Source: Pseudomonas panipatensis (GTDB lineage: Bacteria > Pseudomonadota > Gammaproteobacteria > Pseudomonadales > Pseudomonadaceae). From it: a DNA stretch of 64,000 nt. This document shows positions 1 to 8,031 of the stretch, in pieces. The stretch covers positions 17,194 to 81,193 of the forward strand of contig NZ_FNDS01000017.1 of NCBI RefSeq assembly GCF_900099785.1. The letters run 5' to 3'. The position numbers and the translations under genes were made by a program. Within the stretch, counting starts at the first letter, position 1; the number at the start of each line of letters is the position of its first letter. Under the pieces are notes generated by a model. The model did not search any database, was not told the origin of the DNA, and saw only the letters and a program-made list of their open reading frames with translations.

Positions 1-430
1 CGGCGACCAGGTCGAACTGGCTGAGCATGATCGGCCCGAGGAACAGCGGCACGTCCTCGATGCCCAGGTCGAGGGCGCGCACCTGGGCGCCCATCAGCCC
101 CTGGGCCAGGCCCTCGATGACGAACGACAGGCCGAGGGTGGCCATGAACAGGGTGATCTGCGAGCGCCCCAGCAACGGGCGCAGCACCAGGCGCTCGATG
201 AGGATGGCGGCGAGCACCATCACCAGCAGGGTGAGCAGCAGCGCCACGGCGAAGGGCACGCCCTGCTCGTGCAGGCTGACGAAGGTCAGCGCGGCGAACA
301 GCAGCATCGAGCCCTGGGCGAAGTTGAACACGCCGCTGGCCTTGTAGATCAGCACGAAACCGATCGCCACCAGCGAATACATGGTCCCGGCGAGCAGGCC
401 GCCGAGCAGGGTTTCGAGGAAGAAATCCAT
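1..430 (-). CDS. livH: Branched-chain amino-acid-type ABC transporter permease LivH (3' end beyond window)
   Basis: The start (ATG at 430-428) and the first 143 residues are in the window; the C-terminus lies beyond base 1. The protein begins MDFFLETLLGGLLAGTMYSL and shows the hydrophobic helices and the YKASGVFNFAQG segment typical of LivH inner-membrane permeases. Its start overlaps the livG stop (TGATG), so the two are translationally coupled. LivH-type permeases form the channel of importers for branched-chain amino acids, but many homologues carry amides, urea or aromatic acids. The adjacent flavin monooxygenase and ligase-like gene suggest a catabolic substrate rather than leucine. The family call is firm; the substrate is unknown. 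Confidence 0.9.
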   Translation of the reverse strand, partial: MDFFLETLLGGLLAGTMYSLVAIGFVLIYKASGVFNFAQGSMLLFAALTFVSLHEQGVPFAVALLLTLLVMVLAAILIERLVLRPLLGRSQITLFMATLGLSFVIEGLAQGLMGAQVRALDLGIEDVPLFLGPIMLSQFDLVA

Positions 431-1197
431 CAGTGCGACCTCCCCAGGTAGGCGTCGATCACGTCCGGGTTGGCCTGCACCTCGGCCGGCGTGCCATCGC
501 CGACCTTGCGCCCGTAGTCGAGCACCACCACGTGCGAGGACAGCCCCATGACCACCTGGATGTCGTGTTCGATGAGCACCACGGTGGTGCCCAGGTCGCG
601 GTTGATGTCGGCGATGAAGCGGCTCATCTCGCGCTTTTCCTCGGCGTTCATCCCCGCCATCGGCTCATCCAGCAGAAGCAGCCGCGGCTGGGCGATCAAG
701 GCGCGGCCGAGTTCGACGCGCTTCTGCAGGCCGTAGGCCAGGCTGCCCACCGCGACGTCGCGCCAGGCTTGCAGTTCGAGGAACTCGAGGACGCGCTCGG
801 CACGCGCGGTGAATTCCCGCGCTTCGCGGCGCGCGCGGGGCAGGCCGAGGGCCTGTTCGAGGAAGCGGCTGCGCTGGAAGCGCGACAGGCCGGTGAGCAG
901 GTTGTCGAGCACGCTCATCTTCTTGAACAGCGCGTTGTTCTGGAAGGTGCGGCCGATGCCCAGGCGCGCCGCCTCCAGCGGATGCACCCGGCGCAACGGC
1001 ACGCCATCGAAGCGCAGTTCGCCGGCATCGGCGCGATAGACGCCGTTGAGGATGTTCAGCAGTGAACTCTTGCCGGCGCCGTTGGGGCCGATCAGCGCGC
1101 AGATCTCGCCCTGGCGAACCGCGAACGACAGCGCGGAAATCGCCTTCACGCCCTGGAACGACAGCGACACATCGCGGACTTCGAGCAGCGTGCTCAT
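430..1197 (-). CDS. livG: Branched-chain amino-acid-type ABC transporter ATP-binding protein LivG
   Basis: This 255-residue cytoplasmic ATPase powers the LivH-type importer. Walker A (GPNGAGKSSLLN, about residue 35), the signature stretch YGLQKRVELGRAL and Walker B LLLLDEPMAGM are all visible, and the C-terminal IDAYLG tail is typical of LivG rather than LivF. The ATG at 1197 is chosen over the longer open frame because it overlaps the upstream stop codon (ATGA) and gives the normal LivG length. It sits second in a minus-strand operon: ligase-like gene, livG, livH. Confidence 0.93.
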   Translation of the reverse strand: MSTLLEVRDVSLSFQGVKAISALSFAVRQGEICALIGPNGAGKSSLLNILNGVYRADAGELRFDGVPLRRVHPLEAARLGIGRTFQNNALFKKMSVLDNLLTGLSRFQRSRFLEQALGLPRARREAREFTARAERVLEFLELQAWRDVAVGSLAYGLQKRVELGRALIAQPRLLLLDEPMAGMNAEEKREMSRFIADINRDLGTTVVLIEHDIQVVMGLSSHVVVLDYGRKVGDGTPAEVQANPDVIDAYLGRSH

Positions 1198-2153
1198 GCG
1201 ACACGCTCCAGGTACGGGCGCAGCCAGGAGGACTGCGTCGGCGCACGCGGGTCGGCGCTCGGCGCGTCGATCCGTTGCAGGCGCTGGAAGCCAAGCAGGC
1301 GCCGCACCCGCGCCTTCAGCCAGCGCCGCGGCGGCGTCCGCGCATCGCTCAGGGTCCAGTCGCAGAGCCGTCGGCGCCAACTGCCGGCGGGGGCCAGGCG
1401 TGCCTCGATGTCCGCGGCCAGGCTGTGCAAGCGCGGCGCCGAGGCCAGCAGCGCCGTGGGCGCGATGTCGCGGCGGTCGCGGGCCGCCGATTCGTTGCTC
1501 TCGGGGAAGGCCAGGGCCTCGCCCTGTTCCAGCCAGCGGCTGAGCAGCTGGCTCAGCCCCTCGCGCCATTCGGTGCCCTCCTCGCACCAGAGCACGGCGT
1601 CACGCGCCGCCTCGCGCCAGGCCAGGCGGCCGCGCTCCAGCGGCTCGCCGGCGAACACCCGGTCGAGGGGCAGCACGTCCCAGGCGCCGACCTTGCGCGG
1701 CAGCGCCTGGGCGGAGAACAGCCGCAACGGCAGCGTCTGCTCGACGCCGGCGCGAAGCCAATGTTCGACCTGCTCGCGGCGCTGCACATAGGCGAACGCC
1801 GGGCGCTCGCGGCGCAGCTGCTCGCGCAGGGCGTCGCCGCGTGCCAGGCGCGACAGCGTGCTCAGCTCGCCGCCCAGTTCATGGGCGGCCAGTGCCAGGA
1901 CCAGCAGGCTCGGCTCGTAGGCGCCGCACAGCAGCAGGCGCGAACCGGCGCCGAAGCCCTGCTCGCGCAAGCCGGCCGCCGCGCGCTCCACCTCGCGCAG
2001 CACATCGATCCAGCGCCAGGCCTTCCATTCCCCCAGGCGGCGGTGCCGCAAGGCGATGCGCAACGGCCGCTCGGCGGCCCAGCGGCGCAACTGTTGCAGC
2101 GCCGCCGCGGGCAGCGACACGGGCGCGCTGCGGTTCAGGCTGTGCACGCTCAT
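1194..2153 (-). CDS. Shrunken AMP-binding (acyl-CoA synthetase)-like protein lacking the catalytic core
   Basis: The protein has 319 residues. The N-terminal part (about 20-150) resembles the start of long-chain acyl-CoA synthetases (WRWIDVLREVERAAAGLREQG, then GSRLLLCGAYEPSLLVLALAAHELGG). A later segment (IAPTALLASAPRLHSLAADI) resembles the 'PT-LLGVPRIWE' block of the same family. The P-loop (YTSGTTGxPKG) and the C-terminal catalytic lysine domain are both missing, and full-length relatives are about 600 residues. The frame is intact, with ATGA overlap to livG and an 11-nt gap from the monooxygenase gene, so it looks expressed rather than decayed. It is unlikely to activate acids; a structural or regulatory role is only a guess. 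Confidence 0.6.
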   Translation of the reverse strand: MSVHSLNRSAPVSLPAAALQQLRRWAAERPLRIALRHRRLGEWKAWRWIDVLREVERAAAGLREQGFGAGSRLLLCGAYEPSLLVLALAAHELGGELSTLSRLARGDALREQLRRERPAFAYVQRREQVEHWLRAGVEQTLPLRLFSAQALPRKVGAWDVLPLDRVFAGEPLERGRLAWREAARDAVLWCEEGTEWREGLSQLLSRWLEQGEALAFPESNESAARDRRDIAPTALLASAPRLHSLAADIEARLAPAGSWRRRLCDWTLSDARTPPRRWLKARVRRLLGFQRLQRIDAPSADPRAPTQSSWLRPYLERVA

Positions 2154-2164
2154 CGGCGCTCTCC

Positions 2165-3562
2165 TCAGGCCAGCGCCGCGTCGGCCTGGCGCAGGCGGGC
2201 CAGGTCGCGGTAGCCGGCGGCCGGGTGCGAGGCCGGCAGGCGCGCGCCGTCGCCGAAGAGTTTTTCGCGCAGGGTGCCCTGGCTGTACTCGGTCTTGTAC
2301 ACGCCGCGCTTCTGCAACTCCGGCACCAGCAGTTCGACCACATCGACGAAGGTTTCGTGGGTCACCGCGTAGGCCAGGTTGAAGCCGTCCACGTCGGTGT
2401 CCTCGACCCAGCTCTGCAGTTCGTCGGCGACGGTCTCGGCGCTGCCGACGATCAGCGGACCGAAGCCGCCGATGCCGACCCAGTCGGCCAGTTCGCGCAC
2501 CGTCCACTGCTTGCTCGGGTCGGCGCTGGAGAAGGCCTCGACGGCGGACTGGATGGCGTTGGTGTGGATGTGCTTGAGCACCTGGTCGGGCTGGTACTGG
2601 GCGAAGTCGATACCGGTCCAGCCGGAAATCAGCGCCAGCGCGCCTTCGTAGCTGACGTACTGCTTGTAGTCCTGCCACTTGGCGTGGGCCTGGGCATCGG
2701 TCTCGCCGACGATCACCGTCTGCAGGTTGAAGATCAGCACCTTGCGCGGGTCGCGGCCGGCCTCGGCGGCGCGCCGGCGAATGTCGGCGACGGCCTTCTT
2801 GAGGATGGTCTTCGACGGCGCGGCGACGAACACGCACTCGGCGTGCTCGGCGGCGAACTGCTTGCCGCGGCTCGACGCGCCGGCCTGGTAGAGCACCGGG
2901 GTGCGCTGCGGCGACGGCTCGCAGAGGTGGATGCCGGGCACCTGGAAGTGTTTGCCGTGGTGGCGGATCTCGTGGATCTTGCTCGGGTCGCTGAAGATGC
3001 GCCGCTCGCGGTCGCGCAGCACGGCGCCCTCCTCCCAGCTGCCCTCGAACAGCTTGTAGAGCACTTGCAGGTATTCGTCGGCGTAGTCGTAGCGCGCGTC
3101 GTGGTCGCTGAGGGCCTTCTGCCCGAGGTTGCGCGCGCCGCTGTCCAGGTAGGAGGTGACGATGTTCCAACCGATGCGGCCCTTGGTCAGGTGGTCGAGG
3201 GTCGACAGGCGGCGGGCGAACGGATAGGGATGCTCGAAGCTCAGCGACGCGGTCAGGCCGAAACCGAGGTGTTCGGTGACCAGCGCCATCGGCGTGATCA
3301 GCGCCAGCGGATCGTTGACCGGGACCTGGGTGGACTGGCGGATCGCCGCGTCGCCGTTGCCGCCGAGCACGTCGTAGATGCCGATGACATCGGCGATGAA
3401 AATCCCGTCGAAGCGCCCGCGCTCCAGCAGCCTGGCCAGGTCGGTCCAGTACTCCAGGTCCTTGTACTGCCAGGCGCGGTCGCGCGGGTGGGCCCACAGC
3501 CCCGGCGACTGGTGACCCACACAGTTCATCTCGAACGCGTTCAAACGGATTTCCCGCGACAT
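2165..3562 (-). CDS. NtaA/SnaA/DszA-type FMN-dependent monooxygenase
   Basis: This 465-residue protein belongs to the luciferase-like group that uses free reduced FMN supplied by a separate reductase. Recognisable blocks are the N-terminal MNCVGHQSPGLWAHP, the RGRFDGIFIADVIG stretch, and VLYQAGASSRGKQFAAEHAE near the middle, all typical of NtaA (nitrilotriacetate) and DszA (sulfone) relatives. The ATG at 3562 follows a good ribosome-binding site (GGAGACAACC). No reductase is adjacent; the nearest candidates in the window are at 49.2 and 59.6 kb. The neighbouring Liv-type transporter suggests that the substrate is imported. Substrate unknown; sulfone- or amine-type compounds are plausible. Confidence 0.85.
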   Translation of the reverse strand: MSREIRLNAFEMNCVGHQSPGLWAHPRDRAWQYKDLEYWTDLARLLERGRFDGIFIADVIGIYDVLGGNGDAAIRQSTQVPVNDPLALITPMALVTEHLGFGLTASLSFEHPYPFARRLSTLDHLTKGRIGWNIVTSYLDSGARNLGQKALSDHDARYDYADEYLQVLYKLFEGSWEEGAVLRDRERRIFSDPSKIHEIRHHGKHFQVPGIHLCEPSPQRTPVLYQAGASSRGKQFAAEHAECVFVAAPSKTILKKAVADIRRRAAEAGRDPRKVLIFNLQTVIVGETDAQAHAKWQDYKQYVSYEGALALISGWTGIDFAQYQPDQVLKHIHTNAIQSAVEAFSSADPSKQWTVRELADWVGIGGFGPLIVGSAETVADELQSWVEDTDVDGFNLAYAVTHETFVDVVELLVPELQKRGVYKTEYSQGTLREKLFGDGARLPASHPAAGYRDLARLRQADAALA

Positions 3563-3807
3563 GGTTGTCTCCTCCACTGCATATCCTCGGCGCCACCGAT
3601 CGCGACGCCACTGAATAGCCCAGAACACAAACCGTGCCAGCTACAAAAATCCTTTCATTTCAATTAGTTAAGCAATATCACCAGGATCGCGCCGGTGTGT
3701 GCCGGACGGCAGTCTGTTGATCCACTGTTGCGCGGCGGACAGCGCCGCCCCGGCCAGCCACGAAGGTCCAGGGCGACGCCAGGAGGGCTCTGCGCCGGGC
3801 GCGGCGG

Positions 3808-4566
3808 TCAGTTGCCCGCCGACACGCCGTTGTCGATGGCCAGGTCGGCGCCGGTGATGGAGCGCGCCGCCGGCTGGCAGAGGAAGAACACCAGTTCGGC
3901 GACTTCCTGCGGCTGGATGAAGCGCGCGCGCTCGCCCTGCGGGTACTTGGCCAGCAGCTCGCGGTAGTAGCCCTGCGGGTCGCCGGCGCCGTAGTGCTCG
4001 GCCTGGAAACTGAGCATCGGCGTGTCGATGTCGCCCGGCGAGACGCAGTTGCAGCGCACGCCGAACGGCGCCAGGTCCAGTGCCAGGGTCTTGCTCAGCA
4101 GGGTCACCGCGCCCTTGCTCGCGCAATAGGCGGCGGCGTTGCGGTTGCCCTGGCGGCCGGCGTCGCTGGAGATATTGACGATCGCGCCCTCGCTGGCCTT
4201 GAGGTGCGGAATGGCGGCGGCGCACATGAAGAAGGTGGCCTTGAGGTTGACGTCCAGCACCAGGTCGAAATCCGCTTCGGAGAAGCTGTCCACCGGCCCT
4301 TCGCGCCAGACGCCGGCGGCGTTGACCAGGGCGTCCAGGCGGCCGCAGGCGGCCACCGCGGCAGCGACGATCGCGTTGCAGCGCGCGGGCAGGCGGATGT
4401 CCCCCGCGAGGCTGCCGGCCAGGGCGAAGCGCGCCTGCAGCTGCGCCAGTCTTGGCCCGTCCAGGTCGCTGGCGAAGACCCGCCAGCCGCCCGCGCTGAA
4501 ACGTTCGACCAGGGCCTGTCCAACACCGCCCGCCGCGCCTGTGATGAGTACTACCGGAGTGTCCAT
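3808..4566 (-). CDS. SDR-family NAD(P)-dependent oxidoreductase
   Basis: This 252-residue classical short-chain dehydrogenase has the cofactor motif TGAAGGVGQ near the N-terminus, the NAAG motif (VNAAGVWREG), the catalytic Ser region NISSDAGRQG and the YCASK active-site Tyr/Lys pair. The C-terminal CQPAARSITGADLAIDNG is the usual SDR end. The ATG at 4566 gives a start directly before the glycine-rich motif. It is separated by 245 bp from the monooxygenase gene downstream and reads the same way, so it may belong to the same catabolic block, oxidising or reducing an alcohol/carbonyl intermediate. Substrate cannot be told. Confidence 0.85.
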   Translation of the reverse strand: MDTPVVLITGAAGGVGQALVERFSAGGWRVFASDLDGPRLAQLQARFALAGSLAGDIRLPARCNAIVAAAVAACGRLDALVNAAGVWREGPVDSFSEADFDLVLDVNLKATFFMCAAAIPHLKASEGAIVNISSDAGRQGNRNAAAYCASKGAVTLLSKTLALDLAPFGVRCNCVSPGDIDTPMLSFQAEHYGAGDPQGYYRELLAKYPQGERARFIQPQEVAELVFFLCQPAARSITGADLAIDNGVSAGN

Positions 4567-4678
4567 CGTGCCTCCCCGTGACTGAATGCCATGGCGCCGC
4601 GGCCTGTGCCGGGCGCCGCCCGCTGCAGTCAAGCACAGCGGCGGCGGAAGCGGAAACCCCGCTGGGCGGCGGCGCGGC

Positions 4679-5440
4679 TCAGAGGCTCGCGCCGCCGCCG
4701 ATCTCGAAGATCGCGCCTTCGATGCCGAGCACTTCGCCGGTGTCCGAATAGATGCCGACGCCTTTCTCCCAGACGTCCTTGATCCGCCCGTCGGCGCAGC
4801 GGATGCGATAGCTCAGTTCGTAGGCTTCGTGCTTGAGCAAGGCGCACTGCACCGTCGACCAGACGTAATCGACGTACTCGGCGAGGATCAGCGTGCTGTA
4901 GCTGTGTTCATGGGTATTGGTCAGGTACTCGGCCGGGTAGCCGGTCAGTGGCAGGCAGCCGGCGCTGACGAACTCCATGGTCCAGTGGCGGTTGTTGCGC
5001 CCCCGGTAGATCAGCCCCGGCAGGCCATCGAGCAGACTCTTCGCCGCGCGCCGGCTGGCTTCCAGCTGGATTTCCTGGCGCCGCCGGCGGGTGCCGTCGC
5101 TGAGCGCCACATAGTAGTGCTCGCCGCGCCGCCCCAGGTGCAGGTCGAACCAGCGCAGATCGCCGCGCGGGTGGATGAAGCGCATGCGCCGGTGCAGGCT
5201 GCGCTCGCCGTCCTCGCGCAGCTCGTCGAGCGCCGCCTGCCAGTGCGGCAGGTCCTCGCGGTGCAGGTAGTCGGCCAGCTCGCCGCCCAGCCGGCTGGCT
5301 TCCATGAGCGCGCTCCAGGCCTGGTTGTACTGGCGCAGACGGCCCTGGCGGTCGAGGCGCAACAAGGCCAGCGGGTAGCCGTCGAGGTCGCCGCCCTGGG
5401 CGTCCACGGGAATGTGGCTGTCGAAGAAAAACTTGGCCAT
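4679..5440 (-). CDS. Soluble tandem-PAS protein without an output domain
   Basis: The protein has 253 residues and no membrane segment. Residues about 15-125 form one PAS-like unit (LDGYPLALLRLDRQGRLRQY) and 135-250 a second, better PAS unit with a PAC end (YRIRCADGRIKDVWEKGVG, then VLGIEGAIFEI). No kinase, GGDEF, HTH or methyl-accepting region follows. A strong ribosome-binding site (AGGAAGGAGC) precedes ATG 5440. It lies 15 bp after the response-regulator gene, so kinase, regulator and PAS protein form one operon. A role as accessory sensor for the two-component pair is inference. Confidence 0.75.
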   Translation of the reverse strand: MAKFFFDSHIPVDAQGGDLDGYPLALLRLDRQGRLRQYNQAWSALMEASRLGGELADYLHREDLPHWQAALDELREDGERSLHRRMRFIHPRGDLRWFDLHLGRRGEHYYVALSDGTRRRRQEIQLEASRRAAKSLLDGLPGLIYRGRNNRHWTMEFVSAGCLPLTGYPAEYLTNTHEHSYSTLILAEYVDYVWSTVQCALLKHEAYELSYRIRCADGRIKDVWEKGVGIYSDTGEVLGIEGAIFEIGGGASL

Positions 5441-5455
5441 GCGCGTGCTCCTTCC

Positions 5456-6091
5456 TCAATCGGCCCGGCCGCCACTGCGATGGACCCAGGCCGCCAACTC
5501 CAGCCGCGAGTTCAGGTTGAACTTGCGCAGCAGGTTCTTCACATAGATTTTCACCGTGCCATCGCTGATCCCCAGTTCGCGGGCGATCAGCTTGTTGCTC
5601 AGGCCGCTGGCGATCAGCGCCAGGGTCTGCGCCTCGCGCTCGGTGAGGTCGCCGGGCGTGGCCGGCCCCTGGACCTGCTCGGCGAGCAGCGCCACCAGGG
5701 TTTCGTCGAGCGCCACCGTGCCCTTGCTGCAGTGCCGCACATAGTCGAGCAGCGCGTCCGGCTCGGTGTCCTTCAGCACGTAGCCCTCGGCGCCGAGGCG
5801 CAGCGCGGCGACCAGCTCGGCGCGGTCGAGCGAGGCGGTGAGGATGATCACCCGGCTGGCCAGTTCCAGCTGGCGCAGCTCGTCGAGCACCTGCAGGCCG
5901 CCCAGGCCGGGCATGTGCAGGTCGAGCAGGATCAGCTCGGGGAGCAACTGGCAGGCCAGGGTGATGCCCTCGCGCCCACCGGAAGCCTGGCCGACCACGA
6001 CGAAGTCGCCGCTGTCGCTGAACAGCTCGGCCAGGCCACGGCGAAACAACGGGTGGTCATCGATCAGCAGCAAGGTGGCGTTGGGATGCAC
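5456..6091 (-). CDS. NarL/FixJ-family response regulator
   Basis: This 211-residue regulator has an N-terminal receiver (acidic pair D11-D12, phospho-acceptor D57 in LLDLHMPGLGG, Lys in GYVLKDTEPDALL) and a C-terminal LuxR-type helix-turn-helix (LTEREAQTLALIASGLSNKL). The GTG at 6091 is taken as start because AGAGGAG lies 7 nt before it and no ATG is available; this overlaps the kinase gene by 35 bp, which implies coupling. The pair is divergent from the dmm operon and is a good candidate for a second, amine- or redox-responsive input to dmm/tmm expression. Confidence 0.9.
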   Translation of the reverse strand: MHPNATLLLIDDHPLFRRGLAELFSDSGDFVVVGQASGGREGITLACQLLPELILLDLHMPGLGGLQVLDELRQLELASRVIILTASLDRAELVAALRLGAEGYVLKDTEPDALLDYVRHCSKGTVALDETLVALLAEQVQGPATPGDLTEREAQTLALIASGLSNKLIARELGISDGTVKIYVKNLLRKFNLNSRLELAAWVHRSGGRAD

Positions 6092-7226
6092 TCGCCGGCT
6101 CCTCTTGGTATTGGCCTTGGCCGTGGTCGGCGCCGCGCTCGCCCAGGGCCAGCCACAGGCCGACGCGGGTGCCCTGCGGCAGGAGGCCTTCGACGCGCAG
6201 GCTGGCGCCGATCGAGGCGGCCCGCTCCTGCATGATCGACAGGCCGAAATGGTTACCCTCGGCGCACCCGCCCTGCAGGCCGATGCCATCGTCCTCGACC
6301 TGCACGCAGAGCGCGCCGTCGGCCTGGCGCAGTTCGATGCGCGCGCTGCGCGCGTGGGAGTGGCGGACGATATTGGCCAGGGCTTCGCGGACGATCTGCA
6401 GGATCTGCAATTCCTCCTCGTCGTCCAGCAGGCCGTCGGGGAAGCGGTTGTCGAGGTCGAAGACGATCTGGCTGCGCCGGCCGAACTCATCCAGGGAGTC
6501 GGCCAGGGCCTGGCGCAGCGAGCGCCCGTCGAGGCTCAGGCGGGCGTTGCTGATCAGTTCGCGCACCTGCCGCTGCAGGCCGCTCAGGCCACGGCGCAGC
6601 TCGTCGAGCAAGGCCGTGGCCTGTTCCGGCTGCTGCAACTGGCCGTGCAGGCGGTTGGCCTGGAACGACAGGAAACCCAGTTGCTGTGCCACCGAATCGT
6701 GCAGTTCGCGCGCCAGCGCACTGTTCTGGCCATGTTGCTCGATGCGTTGCCGCGCGCGCAGCCGGCGCACCCCCTGGCAGGCGCTGGCGAGCAACGGCAA
6801 CAGCGGTTGCAGCGCCCGCGCCGCCGGGCTCTCGGGCTCCGCGCAGTCGTCCAGCAGGAGCACCCCGTAGCCGCGCCGGGCCTTCGCCGGCAACGGACAG
6901 AGCAGGCGCCGGCGGCCCTGCCGCAGACAGGTCGCGCAGGCCTGCGCATGGCTCAGCGCGGCCGGCTCGCGCAGGGGGCAGGCAGCCTCGCCGCAACAGT
7001 CACGGGCGCGGCTCAGCGGCGCCGGCAGATCGGACTGCTCCAGCAGCAGGCGCAGGTCGACGCGGCCCAGGGCGGCCATGAAGCGCGCCAGCGGCGACCA
7101 GGAGCCGGGCTCCTCCAGCAGCTCGCCGAGCAACGCCAGCTCCGCGGCGCGCAGACGGGCCGCGTCGATACCGCGGGTACCTCCCGCGGCCCAGGTTTTC
7201 CGCCACTGCCCACGTCGCTCGACCAT
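6057..7226 (-). CDS. NarX/DegS-type sensor histidine kinase with a cysteine cluster
   Basis: The 389-residue protein has no obvious transmembrane helices. Residues 75-110 hold a cysteine cluster (C77, C78, C83, C97, C100, C110) resembling the cysteine cluster of NarX-type kinases, followed by a GAF-like stretch. The HisKA_3 box is RELHDSVAQQLG with phospho-acceptor His176, and the ATPase domain shows IVREALANIVRHSHA (N box) and VEDDGIGL (G1). The ATG at 7226 is preferred over the longer frame because GAGG sits 7 nt upstream. The cysteines may sense redox or bind metal (inference). It is coupled to the response regulator and divergent from dmm. Confidence 0.85.
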   Translation of the reverse strand: MVERRGQWRKTWAAGGTRGIDAARLRAAELALLGELLEEPGSWSPLARFMAALGRVDLRLLLEQSDLPAPLSRARDCCGEAACPLREPAALSHAQACATCLRQGRRRLLCPLPAKARRGYGVLLLDDCAEPESPAARALQPLLPLLASACQGVRRLRARQRIEQHGQNSALARELHDSVAQQLGFLSFQANRLHGQLQQPEQATALLDELRRGLSGLQRQVRELISNARLSLDGRSLRQALADSLDEFGRRSQIVFDLDNRFPDGLLDDEEELQILQIVREALANIVRHSHARSARIELRQADGALCVQVEDDGIGLQGGCAEGNHFGLSIMQERAASIGASLRVEGLLPQGTRVGLWLALGERGADHGQGQYQEEPASASQRHLAADR

Positions 7227-7347
7227 ACCCACGCCTCGCTTATTAGCTGTCACCTGGGCAGCAACTTTCATGCCCCGTCGGCTCGGCGGCGGAGCCCTTA
7301 TCCCTTTGGGGGTATCACCTCCTGCTGATTGAGGGGTTATTCGTACT

Positions 7348-7373
7348 GGGAAATTATCTTCCCCACAGAGAAA
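7348..7373 (+). promoter_or_regulatory. XRE-cupin-type operator motif, site 1 (upstream of dmm)
   Basis: GGGAAATTATCTTCC is followed by CACAGAGAAA. It matches six other sites in the window (21,352; 26,435; 26,530; 26,594; 27,442; 27,503) with the pattern RGGAAA-N4/5-TTTC-N5-AGGAA. It lies 119 bp before the first dmm gene, in the intergenic space shared with the divergent kinase operon. This is the only low-GC patch of that space. Confidence 0.55.
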
Positions 7374-7491
7374 CCGGACGGAATCGCCTCCCGGCCTCCC
7401 GAACGGCACCGCGACCTGCACCAAGAGCAGGCCCGGCGCCCCGGAAACAGGCAGGCGACAGCCGCGACCGCCACGCACAGAGAGGACGCCC

Positions 7492-8031
7492 ATGGCCACC
7501 GCCGCCCCCACCCCACCGAGTCCGCTGCCCAGTGAACCGCGCTACGGCCTGGCACGTCGCGCCGACGCCGCCGAACACCTGTTGGTGGCGCAATCGGCGG
7601 CCGCCGAACAGGCCGCCGTCAGCGAACTCGCCGGGTTGCCACTGAGCCGCCTGGCGCCCGCACCGGGCAGCGCCGCCGCCCTGCAGCGCGCCCTGCTGGA
7701 ACGCCTGCGCCACTCGCCGGTCGGCCTGCGCCTGTACCTGGCCGGCGACGAAGCCTTCGTCTGGCCGCTCTACTCCCTGGCCCGCAACGCCGGCCTGCAA
7801 GCCGATGAAATCGACCTGTTGCGCAGCGGCGAGGCGCGCCGGCCGGTGTACTGCGTGCACTGCGCGACCACCCAGCTCGGCGATGCCAGCGAGCGCCTGC
7901 AATGCCGCCAGTGCGGCGTCGGCCTGGAAGTCCGCCGGCACTTCTCGCGGCGCCTGGGCGCCTATCTCGGCGTCTGCGCCGACGCCGACCACCCCTATGC
8001 CGTGCAAGCCAACCCGGAGGCGCAAGCATGA
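7492..8031 (+). CDS. dmmA: Dimethylamine monooxygenase subunit, DmmA family
   Basis: This 179-residue protein heads the dmm operon. The N-terminal half is a small alpha/beta-like domain; the C-terminal half has two CxxC pairs (C121/C124 and C138/C141) in YCVHCATTQ and LQCRQCGVG, which look like a metal-binding or rubredoxin-like knuckle. It resembles the small subunit of the bacterial dimethylamine monooxygenase (DmmABC), which converts dimethylamine to methylamine and formaldehyde. AGAGAGGA precedes ATG 7492. It overlaps the reductase gene by four bases. Subunit lettering differs between papers, so the letter is less certain than the complex assignment. Confidence 0.78.
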   Translation: MATAAPTPPSPLPSEPRYGLARRADAAEHLLVAQSAAAEQAAVSELAGLPLSRLAPAPGSAAALQRALLERLRHSPVGLRLYLAGDEAFVWPLYSLARNAGLQADEIDLLRSGEARRPVYCVHCATTQLGDASERLQCRQCGVGLEVRRHFSRRLGAYLGVCADADHPYAVQANPEAQA

